The notes under the pieces: model-generated
The model's database searches: none
What the model saw: only the letters and a program-made list of their open reading frames with translations
What the model was told of the DNA's origin: nothing
Shown: one piece after another, positions 32,401 through 42,801 of the stretch
Layout: each line of letters starts with the position of its first letter
Position numbering within the stretch: the first letter of the stretch is position 1
Program-made: the position numbers and the translations under genes
Assembly: GCA_947044365.1 (NCBI GenBank)
Contig: OX345636.1
Coordinates: 53,175,746 to 53,239,745, forward strand
Length of the DNA: 64,000 bases
Source: Petrosia ficiformis
Taxonomy: Eukaryota > Porifera > Demospongiae > Haplosclerida > Petrosiidae
Direction: 5' to 3'

Positions 32401-33540
32401 TATTTTCAGCGAAATTGGAGGGCGAAGAAAACAATTTTTTATTGACGGAAAGTAATATTGTTGGAGATGCTGCAGATGTAGTGGCCTCTATGGATGATCT
32501 AGAAACAGCTGGTATATCACTGAGAGAACTAAATGGTCATATTTTTCTGGTAACCAAATGGACGTTTTCCACATGAAGCAACTGGCTTAAAGCGCCTTAC
32601 ATGGTTACAGGTAAAACTCAAGCACGCATTGTCGAATTTAGAGGGAATACCGAAAGTAGAATATTATAAAGTTTAATGAAGGAATAGAATAAACAATGAC
32701 CAAAATTTTAAAAATAATTATTTTCGAATTTGGAATAGCGAATGTTTAGAACCTATACGGTATACATAATACACAGTTAATGAAAAACAGAATTAAATTT
32801 TTTTTTTAATTATTTTTTTGGGTATTATAGTTTGTAAAAATTGAAAATGGGAGTTTTATTTTGACTAATTAAAACATTTAACAAATAAAACAAGTGAGCC
32901 ACAGGATCCATTGCTTGAAGTAGCTCATTGATATTCAGTTTAAATGTGAGATAATTGCATATTAATACCAGCGCTATATTCCTAACTAGGGACAAAATGT
33001 ATGAAAAATCACCAGACTCCCTTTTCATTTGGTGAGTCTGGAGTATGGGAATGAGACTAATGATACACAGAATTTTTAATAATTATATATATATACCTTA
33101 CCTTTCCTCTTTGGGTTATGTTTTTGCTGAAGACATATTCCTCTGTAATTAAATAAAATTAGTTTAAACTTATAATGATAATTATACATAATGTATAACA
33201 AGGAGAGTTCTTTAATTGTACCGAAGAACTTTACACAGATCCAAACAAGTTTCTAGATCTGTTTAGGGTAATTTATACACTTAGTTTATAAAGTAATATG
33301 CACCTATAGTTTCTATTTTATAAAGTACAATTTTATAATTGTGGATATAAATCTAATTTTAAACTTACTGAATTCTCCAATTTGATTCAAGCTAGTCTCA
33401 TCTTCAATTTCATCAAATTCTCTGAAATTTGTCGAATAATGCTCATTTCTGATTATAACCTGACACAAATAGAAAAGGATCGTAATTGTACATGCAAACA
33501 CAGCTATTATAAGAGGTTTGTAGCTTGTTACTACTTTCAT
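29419..33540 (-). CDS. Carbohydrate sulfotransferase, HNK-1ST/CHST8-14 type (copy B)
   Basis: Paralog of 10164-14932 with the same three-exon structure: 33540-33369, 33142-33102 and 30270-29419, with conserved donors (GTAAGT, GTAAGG), ACAG acceptors and phases, giving about 354 residues. The signal anchor is PLIIAVFACTITILFYLC. The PAPS sites CSVPKTGCTTMK and VVVRDPLERLVSAYYNK are unchanged from copy A, so both genes look functional. Most differences are conservative (for example NKYVF against KEYVF in exon 2). Intron 2 holds a hAT-like element (30691-31349) and a TA-flanked element (32323-32756) that are missing from copy A, while copy A has its own insertions. Sugar specificity is not determinable. 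Confidence 0.88.
30407..31490. repeat. Interspersed repeat R2, copy in unit 2, interrupted
   Basis: Matches 11148-11665. The copy is split at 30690/31350 by the hAT-like insertion, which lets the insertion ends be read exactly. Confidence 0.75.
30691..31349. mobile_element. hAT-like non-autonomous element, unit 2 only
   Basis: 659 bases with ends CATAGGCGTAT and, inverted, CCATAGGCGTAT, flanked by ACATGTT (30684-30690 and 31350-31356). Unit 1 has the unfilled repeat R2 at about 11430. No transposase frame is visible inside. Confidence 0.8.
32323..32756. mobile_element. TA-flanked short TIR element, unit 2 only
   Basis: Ends TAGGTTCTAAA and TTTAGAACCTA are inverted repeats flanked by TA, as in Tc1/mariner-type insertions. 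Unit 1 (13545-13570) lacks the insert. Inside, 32460-32570 holds an open stretch reading VVASMDDLETAGISLRELNG with no recognised family. Confidence 0.6.
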
Positions 33541-33658
33541 TGTAACAAAAACGGATTTCCAGGATTTATCAGTGCGACATCACTGTGGAATTTATTAATG
33601 AGTTTCATAACTTATATAGATCAAAGGCGCACGCATTATTTGGTATAGACAATGGTGC

Positions 33659-34330
33659 ATGTGTGTCGTTCCAGGTTGTTCCAATCGCTCAGACGAGAAA
33701 CATTTGTCTTATCATTGCCTTCCTTTGAAAAATAAACAGCTTCTGAAAGTCTGGGTCCACAAAATTGGAAGAAAAAACCTTCCAATCTCTAAGGAATCTC
33801 GTGTTTCCAGCTGAACAGCGCTAATAGACGTCTAAGGCCAGACCAAAACCCTACAGTCAACATTCCAAACATCACAACTCCGGTTCCTAAGCGTAAGGAA
33901 CCAGCTCAAAAATGTAATGTCGTTGTTAGTGCCAAATGCAAGGTTGCTAGAGCTGTACAAACTGAGTCATCATGTTTACTCACTGATAGTCAAAAGGACA
34001 TCAAGGATACTGCTGTATAAACTGAGTTTGACATGAGCTATTCTGAACTTCACTTAGAAAATGCAGATCTAAAAAAGAAGCTGGAAGCATCAAAGTGTCT
34101 GGCTGTGTAATATTAAGGATGACAACAAGAAAATTCAGTTCTATACTGGTTTTCCAACCTATACCAGTCTTTTTGTCTGTTACAACTACTTGGGGCCAGC
34201 TGTCAACTGTTTACGTTGCTGGGGTGGTTCAAATATGAATATAGTGTATAGTGAGCAAAAGAGGCAGGCTGGTGGAAGAAACAGTTTGTCAGTTATCATG
34301 GAGGATATTGTGGCCAGCCATGGCTACATG
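33659..34330 (+). pseudogene. THAP-DDE transposase relic (copy B)
   Basis: The THAP finger starts at 33659 (MCVVPGCSNRSDEKH) but a later cysteine is lost (GVSS for VCSC), and TGA at 33812-33814 follows. Past further breaks come VQTESSCLLTDSQKDIKD and LENADLKKKLEASKCLAV (coiled coil), then IQFYTGFPTYTSLFVCYNYL and LGPAVNCLRCWG, the start of a DDE superfamily-4 transposase-like domain as found behind THAP fingers in animal transposons. It is head to head with sulfotransferase B, 118 bases apart. Confidence 0.65.
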
Positions 34331-34930
34331 CATGTATGTTACTATGACATAATGTGCACCAAGTATTGAAAAGTATAAATTAAATTATGTGTTTGCAGTG
34401 TAGCGTGTAGCAGATACAATTAATTACATGTACTTCAGTATAAATTATACTAAATCTTTGACATGAAATATGAGTAGACAGCACCCTAAAATATAGTGAT
34501 TCAACTATAATTGAATATAATTTGTACAAAGTATCTGTGGTATAAGATGTATGTATTCCTAACAACCAACTAATCGTTAAATCCTTGCAACTGTACTACA
34601 CTGCAAAAACAAAATTGTTAAAATAACTATTTTATTGGTTAGTACAGTTGCAAGGATTTAACAAAATGTCAGTTATTCAGTCGTCAGTTATTCAGATTGT
34701 TATGGCTTCACACATTCTTAATCCGAAGCAGTATATAGTGCATATTTCATACTAAGAATTTACCACTTAAAGTGATTGTATCTAGCAGTTTTGGCCATCA
34801 AAAGGTTTGGAAACCTCCAAAAACATAATTTAGTTTATTCTTGTGTACATTTTTATACTTAATGCACATAATGTCATAGTAACATCATGCATGTAGCCGC
34901 AACAACCTGTGTGACAAACTACAATGAAAT
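34315..34930. repeat. Palindromic dispersed repeat R3
   Basis: Left half 34315-34600 and right half 34620-34930 are inverted relatives (GGCTACATGCATGT...ATGACATAATGTG against CACATAATGTCAT...ATGCATGTAGCC) around an ACTGCAAAAA core. Pieces recur at 28040-28270, 31545-31910, 24925-24995, 37995-38085 and 41715-41790. The frequent core is GTTGCAAGGATTTAAC. It is probably a foldback or SINE-like MITE family. Confidence 0.6.
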
Positions 34931-35009
34931 TTCCTTGCAACTGTACTAATTAATTTTTGCAGTGTTACCTAGTTATTTTAACTATTTTTTTGGCTTTGTA
35001 AACCATATT

Positions 35010-35270
35010 TTATTTCATCTCAAGTAAACATTTAGCCCTAATATTTTGTATGTGGCCACATTGAAAAAACTTTCTTGCTTTTTTGTTTATGCCCTTAAAA
35101 TCACCTGCTGGCAGGCCATCATCGAATGTTCTGGCAACAAAATACGTGATCATTTGTCCACGGGAAAATCCTGGAACTTCATTGGAACTGGATAAAGCGT
35201 TGTTTATAGGCTTCCACCCTGAATCTGCAGTGATTGAAATATTGTTACTATATACTGCTACTACCATCAC
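35010..35270 (-). pseudogene. Unidentified, transposon-like protein fragment
   Basis: An 86-codon frame with ITADSGWKPINNALSSSNEV, QMITYFVARTFDDGLPAGDF and KKARKFFQCGHIQNI. The composition looks like a real, conserved protein piece and it sits among dead transposons. I have no firm family; it resembles a segment upstream of a SWIM-type finger in animal transposon proteins. No flanking splice sites were identified. Confidence 0.4.
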
Positions 35271-35550
35271 CTTGACTGGATGAAGTCACAAAGCAAGATA
35301 TCACCCTGTCAGCCCAACCATTTCTGATATAGGACTCGACCCTGCAGAATGAGTAAAGGAGCACTTGTGATCTACCTGCGTTTCCGCGACTCTATCGCCT
35401 TACCTTTCAACCAAGTTGGCCGTTTTTAAATAAAGTCAAGAAGGCGATCCAAATTGGTTTCTGTATCGTGTACTTATTTTAGGCTGTCAAGCGGATGGGC
35501 CACACCCAGCAAACTACATTATCAATTACCACCTGGCACAAATGTTAGTA

Positions 35551-35636
35551 AGTCTCGCGAGCCAGACGCCTCCCTTTTTGCGCAGTCCGCGATCCGATCC
35601 GATCTTAAACGGGGTAGCAGTCTGGCTCGTGAGACT
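35551..35636. mobile_element. 86-base MITE
   Basis: Ends AGTCTCGCGAGCCAGAC and, inverted, AGTCTCACGAGCCAGAC, with a GC-rich centre in AT-rich surroundings. A related single end (AGTCTTGCGAGCCAG) occurs at about 47278. No clear target duplication was seen. Confidence 0.7.
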
Positions 35637-35836
35637 AAGTGAAATATGATATGATAAATAGTTAGTACTAAATACTAGGGATATGAGAATAATATAAACT
35701 GATGATAATTGTAACTGCAAAATTAGTATAGTAATTATGATTGTAATATTAATTTAATGGTGAATAAATATACAACATAATTATATATAATAATTGTATA
35801 CATGAGATAGATATTAATGATTATGATAATATTTGT

Positions 35837-36660
35837 TTAAACAGGGTGCAGTTCTGCAATGTGACTCAGGATGCCGTTGAATGCTTCATTAGCTGTCTTT
35901 TCATGTCTCTCTTTCCACCTAAATTCGTCCAGGTAAGAGGACAGTTCTTCTATCGTACATCCCCTCATGGCTTTGATTTTCAGCTTTACTTGATTCCATT
36001 ATGACTCCAAAGTGTTAGTGTGAATGCCAGATGGAGTAATGAACTGTATAGCATGATTAACAGTTCTGCGTGTGCTCCCAGGTGCAACAACACTTGAAAT
36101 AATGGGTAGTAATGTAGCACTGTCTCGTCTGTCCACTGTATGCATATATCCAAGTGCTGGTTGAAATATGGTGTCAACAATTCGAAATACCTATACTTGT
36201 TCATTTGGCGGATGTCCATGATGAGCTTTAACTTCATGAGAAAAGAGGGATTCATCCACTTGTACTACAGCTCCAACTCCTCAAAGTACAATGGGGCTTT
36301 GGAATAGCTTTGTTGTGCATATACCTCCCTCAAGAATTTGTTGCACTGACACGAGATATTCAAACAGTTGCTGCAGTAATATTTATTTTACTGTCTGTTG
36401 TCCAGTGATGAATCAACAGCAACCACTTGTCTAACAAGATCTTTGATTTTTCAAAAAAAGATCCATTACGGACTGTTTTTATAGTTCAACATTGACTATC
36501 TCTGCATCTCCATGTGTATTAATCCATTGCATGCACTTTGTTCTCTTTTGAAACGTCACTGTAGATCCACAATGAGAACACGTCATTTGGCAGCTAGGAT
36601 TTGCATTTAGTGTATCAATGCTTCATAGACAAGAGGTCCAATCTCCCTCATATGTGACAT
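35837..36660 (-). pseudogene. Merlin-superfamily (IS1595/ISXO2-like) transposase relic
   Basis: On the minus strand a degraded zinc-ribbon N-terminus (TCSHCGSTVTFQKRTKCMQW near 36590-36530) is followed by the catalytic domain: VVQVDESLFSHEVKAHHGH, then DSATLLPIISSVVAPGSTR, VNHAIQFITPSGIHTNTLES and LSSYLDEFRWKERH, to a stop at 35837-35839. The first aspartate and the last glutamate of the DDE set are visible. The segment holding the middle aspartate appears deleted between GSTR and VNHA. Two in-frame stops also occur. Merlin elements are DNA transposons related to bacterial IS1595. Confidence 0.75.
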
Positions 36661-37134
36661 TTTAAAATTTGCTTTGGATTTATGTGATAGTCAGGATCAC
36701 TTTGCTATTCATTTATCTTTTATAAACAAGAATATGATTGGTCAAGACCATTTGCTATTCATTTTCTACAATAAATTCATGAACAGATAAGGGGGTGTGG
36801 CTTTTTCGGATCGTTTTCTTGACGGACTAAAGTAAGTACTCAATCCAGGGGCGTTCTTTGTACCAAAAAACTTTAATAATGAACGGCAGATCTAAACAGT
36901 CTGCTTATTATCACATTCTTGCTGAAGTAGTGGGCTGGAAGACGAAACTAGTGGATCTGAGTAACCCAGATTAATTGGCAATGCTACAATGAACAACCGA
37001 ACATTTGTGACAATTTTGTGTGTAAAATTTAATTGGCCTGAATCAACAAAAAGCCATATATGCTATGAATAATGCAAGATTCATGGGTTCTATGGATCAA
37101 TACTGCAAAGGTTCCATTTACTCTTGAATGCTTG
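36661..37134. other. No gene recognised
   Basis: Mostly non-coding. A short piece near 36865-36900 (TTTGTACCAAAAAACTTTAA) resembles intron sequence near 14606. It carries no recognised domain. Confidence 0.4.
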
Positions 37135-37930
37135 ATAAACTGTAGTCTTAAGTTAAATTGACGATAATCTGCATCATGATCAGTCGCCTCCAAAGATTTA
37201 ACAATACAATGTATAATAGGTAAAACAGTAGAAATAGAGACATTGTATACGGCACTAAGATAAGGAGCTACCAGTTAAACATGTAGTATAGGATTCAACT
37301 CAGACAAGAGATTCCAATGATCTATACTAAGGTCTAGAGAATAATCAGCAGGCTTAGTCATTGAGGGGTCAGAAATAACAGGTCAATGTTGCTCCAGAAG
37401 GCAATCAATTATGTAATAGGTGCTGTTCCAATGTGTGGAAACATCTGGAATCAATTTATGCTGCTCTACTGCTGGTTGCATCTGTTATTGTCATCTTTTC
37501 AAGGATGATGTTGCCAGCTCACTTCTGAAGAAGTGTCCAGTCTTTTTCAATCATTCAGATACATAGACCTTCGTTAACACATAGTCAGCAGGCATGTCCA
37601 GCACATGTTTTAGTAAACCATTCATACTTGTTGTAAACATCTTGGTCAGCAAGATTAATGTTGGAGTCACTGTTATGAACAAATGAACTTTAGAAGTAGC
37701 AATGATGAAAGAGGAAAGTATTTCCTTTACCCGAAAAACAATATTCGCTCCATTGTGCCTATTATGAAGAGGTTTTGTTTCAATAACAGCACCACATATA
37801 TATACACATTTCCCAGTTGTCTACTATGTAGTGGACAGTAACGGTAAGATAAATGCAGGCATCATCCATATGTCTCTAGTGATACAAAACAGAAGTATTT
37901 TTTTTACTCTAACCTTTCTTTTACGCTTTC
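37135..37930 (-). pseudogene. hAT (ZBED-type) transposase core relic
   Basis: Broken minus-strand frames show YLTVTVHYIVDNWEMC, then IPDVSTHWNSTYYIIDCLLE (the W-N-S-T-Y motif of hAT/ZBED transposases), and DHWNLLSELNPILHV with LPIIHCIVKSLEATD. Stops and frameshifts interrupt all of it. It is separated from, and opposed to, the BED-type N-terminus at 38197. Confidence 0.65.
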
Positions 37931-38196
37931 CTTTACTTCAGTGTATTTCATCTCCATTAGCCCCGTAAAATAACACAAAGAAAGAACATGATAACTTCAT
38001 TGCAAAAATAGAATTGTTAAAATAACAAATGTACTGGTTAGTGCAGTTGCAAGGATTTAACAATTAGTTGGTTCTTTAAGGGTACATACATTCTAAGCAT
38101 TATTAGAAAGTTGGGAATCGACCATCTCCCTCGTCGAGTGTGTCTGCTGAGCACTCTGCTCATGGTCTTTCATGGAAGTGACACAGTAGTTTAATC

Positions 38197-38665
38197 TTGG
38201 TACGACTACAAGAATCAGTTGATTACCAATTAAAGATGAGTGAGACAGCTGTTCATCCAGCATTAATGTGTGTACTGACTGACTCTTTCATTTCAAAGTG
38301 TTCTGTTTCCAGCTCCAACTACAAAGCAATATGCTGGAAGCATTTTGACAGAGTTGTTGAGCCACCTCAGTGTGGTAATAGATCTAAGCAAGGTGGTTTG
38401 AAGGGAAGTGTAATTTGTAAATTTGAGGGTGTAAAGTTAGCATACCACGGTGCTACAACAATGATGAAAGAACCTCTAAAGTGTAAACACCTGAAAAGCA
38501 TTAAAAAACTAAAGACAAAGTCGATGATCTTTGTCCTATATGCAAAACTTTGAAGGAAAGAGTGGACAAGAGCAATTCCTTGATTGTTGGACTGATTGCT
38601 TGTAATCTTTGTCCTCTCAATATTGTAAGTGGGCAAGAGTTCCATGCTTGCATGGCCAACTAAAA
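38197..38665 (+). pseudogene. BED-finger hAT transposase N-terminal relic
   Basis: The frame includes AICWKHFDRVV and VICKFEGVKLAYHGATTMMK, the BED zinc-finger layout with its second cysteine changed to E and its first histidine replaced in KEPLKCKH. After a frameshift near 38525, KERVDKSNSLIVGLIACNLC and PLNIVSGQEF follow, as in the N-terminal part of hAT transposases. It is non-functional as read. Confidence 0.55.
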
Positions 38666-38669
38666 CCAG

Positions 38670-39914
38670 CCCTGCAAATTAAAATAACTAATTTATTGGT
38701 TAGTACATGCAGTTGTGTAGTCCCCAAAGGCCGAATGCATTAAACTGGATGATTAAGAGCGCAAGGGATATAAATAATTTGATCACTATTTGGAGTAACA
38801 TGCAACTCTAAAATGTCAAGGGCATTAGCTAGCTACACTATCTAAACTTAAAATTCATGAAACAAACCATAGGGATATAACTAAAACCACCATAGCTCTA
38901 CAATTATCACACTTGTGAAATCATGAATTTTTAATTTTTGGGAGGAATGGAGAGGATCCATAACCAATGGTTTTATTCTTAACAGTGAGGATATACAATA
39001 GTGAATAGTTTTTCAGCAATCTACAACATGATCCAGAAATAATTTAGTCTATAATTCTTCTTGAAATGTTCCAGAGTTCAGAGTTTGTTCACCTTGCAGA
39101 ACACCAGTTTTCTGCAAGACTAAACTACATGTCATTGAGTTATATTAGTATGAGTGACTATTCTATCTTTAGACTAATCAATAAAATAAAGCAACAAGTA
39201 TTAGAGCCATGGCATCTCTTGCTTGAAGTAGTCTTCCAATAAAAAGCAAAAAAAAAAAGAAAGACAATTATACAATTATTATAATAAACTATGTCTAATT
39301 TAATATATTATAATATATAATTTTATTTAGTCAGTGTTTGAATGTACTATAATTATGATTTGATATTCTTTAATTTAAGTCTTATGGTAGAGAATTCCAA
39401 GTCATAAAGCAAAAATAACACTCCGGACTGAAGGAGGATAGGTCCTTGTGGCACTCACTTTATCTGAGGAGAGACATATCTATGTGTATACCCGTTGTTT
39501 CCAATTGCGTAACAGAATAGTATTATTTCAGTTCTGCATTCTGAATACCATATACGTACAAACACTTTATCAAGAAGATTAATACAGTGAAAAACTTGAC
39601 TAAAATCAAGCATAACGCTACAAATATGTTAATCCCGATCGAGAGCTTTCCTCCAATCATCATTTCATTCCAGTTAACAAGTCTTGAGTAGCGTGAAAAG
39701 ACCTAAAACCAGACAGACTGTGACTGGTGTGCAGAAAAACCGAATAGAATATGAAATGGAATGAAAAGCCAAATGAAATACAGAATGGAATGGAAGAAAA
39801 TGGAATGGATCACAGAGAAAATTACACCTTGCATACGCTCTGCTCATAGCACTATCGCACACAAATTTGAATGCACATAACGTATTAATGACCTTAGATG
39901 CTGCACCAAAGATA
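38670..39914. other. Repeat-rich stretch without recognised gene
   Basis: Starts with part of repeat R3 (38670-38715). A piece near 38727 (CCCCAAAGGCCGAAT) recurs near 59662. From about 39240 the sequence is the unit 2 partner of 17690-18020 and 22855-23160, including the Gypsy-2 empty site near 39540-39560. Confidence 0.5.
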
Positions 39915-41040
39915 AAGAGTACTCTGTTTTTGTCATTGATTCAACCTTTCTTTGCAGGAGGAGAAGCAAGTAGCCACCAGTCATGATTGGTCCAATCATG
40001 ATCTACCAGCACAAAAGGAAGCAGGAGATTACCACTTTTTTGCTGCATCTATGGTAGGCCTGAATGAGAAGCTGACGAATGTTCAAGCAATAGTTAGTTA
40101 CTGAGGGAGAAGCAGCCATTGTTGAAGGTGTCCAGGTGCAGTTTACCCAATCAACTTGAAGCATGTTCTATGTTTCATACATGTTAAGAATAATTTGAAG
40201 AGAAAGCTACAGAAAATAGGAGAAACTGTCTGGCAATTTCTTGACGATGTTTTTGTCCACCAAGACAAATCAATTAAGGTTGCAAGGCTAGTTGATTGTG
40301 ATTCACATCAGGAGTTTGATGACATATTTATTGTCTGCTGTAAGTTCTGTATGGAAAGAGCATGAAATGGCTTGTACCAAATCAAAGCAACCCAAGTTTT
40401 TCTCTTGGGCTTCTTCTTACCATGCAGATAAGATGCAATCACACATGCTGAAGCCAATTTGTTCAGAGAGTGGGTTAGGTTTTCCCCCAACAGAGCACAC
40501 TAATAATGCTAATGAGTGTATTAATTCTATTATCAAACCCAAAACATCCCATAAACAATTCGAATTGGATGAATTCTGTACCAAAATGTGTGAACTTGTT
40601 TCTATGCAGACTTGAGACATTGAATGTGCCTTTACTATACAACTTCATATCGGCCAGAATCCATATATGGATTCTGGCCCATATGAAGTTATTGACAGGT
40701 ACAGTGATTATAAGCACAATGCTTTAGTGTGGATCAAGAACTCCAAGTCATTTAAGGAGATATTTGTCAAAAATATTCATCGAATAGCATTAAGGCCACC
40801 TACTAGCTTACCAGAAGTGATTTTACTCAGTTTACATCATCTGAAAAGGATGACAATATTTACCCACTTATACTATTAGTTGCAGTGATGCTGGTCTACC
40901 AACAGAAGTATTTCGATTAAGACAGGTGAAATGTTGCTGCATGATACATGACACCAGGAATTCACAATGGTAAAATCATTGCATGGTAGTGTTTCAAATC
41001 CTGATAAATTGCATGTAATAACAGTTTTTCTAAATGGTAA
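39915..41040 (+). pseudogene. MULE-type transposase relic (unit 2)
   Basis: Paralog of 23160-24310, somewhat better preserved in the middle. KHVLCFIHVKNNLKRKLQKI (40156-40365) is followed after a frame change by FFSWASSYHADKMQSHMLKP, GLGFPPTEHTNNANECINS and KQFELDEFCTKMCELVSMQT (40292-40615). Then SGPYEVIDRYSDYKHNALVW follows (40667-40879). Domain order fits Mutator-like transposases, but catalytic residues cannot be confirmed. Confidence 0.6.
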
Positions 41041-41799
41041 AGTGCAATGACTATATTGGTTATCATTTCAATTCCAAATTACCCAGGTAGAAAAGGCAAC
41101 AAAAATGAATGATCTACTAAGAAAAACTATAAGGAACCACTTATAAGTCTGCGAAAAGTACACCTTTCGGATCGATATAAGACTGTACTAACAGTTGTGG
41201 TATGGTATCACAATGGGCACCAACCTCACCATAGGGTTGTTATCCAATGTCCTCATTAATGGTACCTACCAATTATCTGTATCCTTATTCTTTTCCAAGT
41301 TGCAACTCTTCCTCACTATAGCCTGCCTGCTTCACCACTGAAAAGGTAAGTACCATCACCCCATCCCTTCACAGTCAAGTTCATTAATGGGAGGATAAGC
41401 AAATGCCAGGGTTGTTGCCAGTTTGTTCAAGCTGGTGGGAATTTGGATCCACCCAAGGATCTAATTGTGTCATGATTAGAGTGTAGGCCATATAAATAAC
41501 AAGATGGACATGCCGCTGTGCCTTCCTTACTGACCAATTCACACTACCATTTATAACCACACTGTCTATGGACAGCGGATCCATTTTCTGATCCAGAAAT
41601 ACCACAAAGTGTACTTTCAAAATTGCAGCGTTGTCACAAAGTACTTATGTTAGCATTGAAGTCCACAGAAAAACAGACACTCTCTTTTCAGGAAACAACA
41701 CTTATGTATCCAGTACAACCAACTAATTGTTAAATGCTTGCAACTGCACTAACCAATACACTTGTTTTTTTAACAATTCTATTTTTGCAGTGTAAATAT

Positions 41800-42240
41800 T
41801 TTGATAACCTGGAATACATAAATCTATATCCAAAATATAATCACAAAGCCAAGTATCGCTAATACACATTATAACAGGATTCTTGCCAAGTATTGTCCTT
41901 AATTGGTCTAGGTTTGAAAAGGTACTACTAATGCTCAGGTGACAAAAGACAACATTATGACAATCATCTTCATCAAAAGCATAATTACGTTTAATCACAT
42001 AGTTATTCATCAACAATTTGTATATATCTTCCCTAAAAGGGGGCTTGATTGCATACCACCCTTAATTCCTTTCCACTGCATATGGGCCTCCAGATTATAT
42101 AATCTTGTCAGCAAAATTATTTTTGTCAGTGGGAGGGAATGCTTGTCACACTTGTGGTCACTGTTAGGGTTCGGTGCAATGGGTGGATTTTTTTTATGAT
42201 ACTTAAAAATACACTGACCGATAAGGCAATGTTTTTGCAT
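41800..42240 (-). pseudogene. LINE fragment with endonuclease N-terminus (unit 2)
   Basis: The minus frame 41723-42016 reads LSISSTFSNLDQLRTILG, NPVIMCISDTWLCDYILDI and DLCIPGYQ, matching LINE endonucleases. Upstream (42010-42240) another frame reads HKCDKHSLPLTKIILLTRLY and may be the element's preceding coding part. The corresponding unit 1 piece is shorter (25562-25770). Confidence 0.55.
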
Positions 42241-42384
42241 TTGTTGAATTTCAGAGTGGGCTTGATTTGCATGACCATTGATAGGAGACCACTATGTTGA
42301 AGAGTATCAGAAACATTTTTTGTACATACTCGTTCACATTATAGCCAGTTATATACTCATTGCTCTAAAACAAAATTGCATGTA

Positions 42385-42560
42385 ATTTTATATAATTATA
42401 TATATATACATATATATATATATATAATTACATATAGCTATATCTATATATAATATAATAATATAGATAATAATTATATAGAATAATATATAATAATTAT
42501 ATATATTATATATATACACATATTATATATAATAGTATATGTTATAGCTATATTTATTGT
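42385..42560. repeat. AT-rich low-complexity tract
   Basis: Runs of TATATA and TAATATA similar to 26380-26640. Confidence 0.8.
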
Positions 42561-42801
42561 TAGCTTATCTTTTATGTTTATTTTGTTGTATTGTATATTG
42601 TATAGTACACTATTAATCGAAATATGGAGTGAGTTCCGTCACAGCTCATGATGGACAGCAATCAGTGAGTGTGTAAAAATGGTCAATGGCATTGCAAGAA
42701 AGCAATAAATTTACTTACCCATTTGAAATCGAAGATGGTAGTAATTACATCCTTATTGACATTGACTTCAATTAATTTTAATAACCACTATCTACGTGAC
42801 C

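Larger units (their letters stand above)
27393..42716. repeat. Tandem segmental duplication, unit 2
   Basis: Collinear with unit 1 (about 4490-26757). It lacks both Gypsy elements, the RecQ-bearing TIR element and the minisatellite, and has its own insertions (28040-28755, 30691-31349, 32323-32756, about 34080-39240). Similarity ends at ACAAGAAAGCAATAAAT (26757) against GCAAGAAAGCAATAAAT (42716). Confidence 0.8.
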
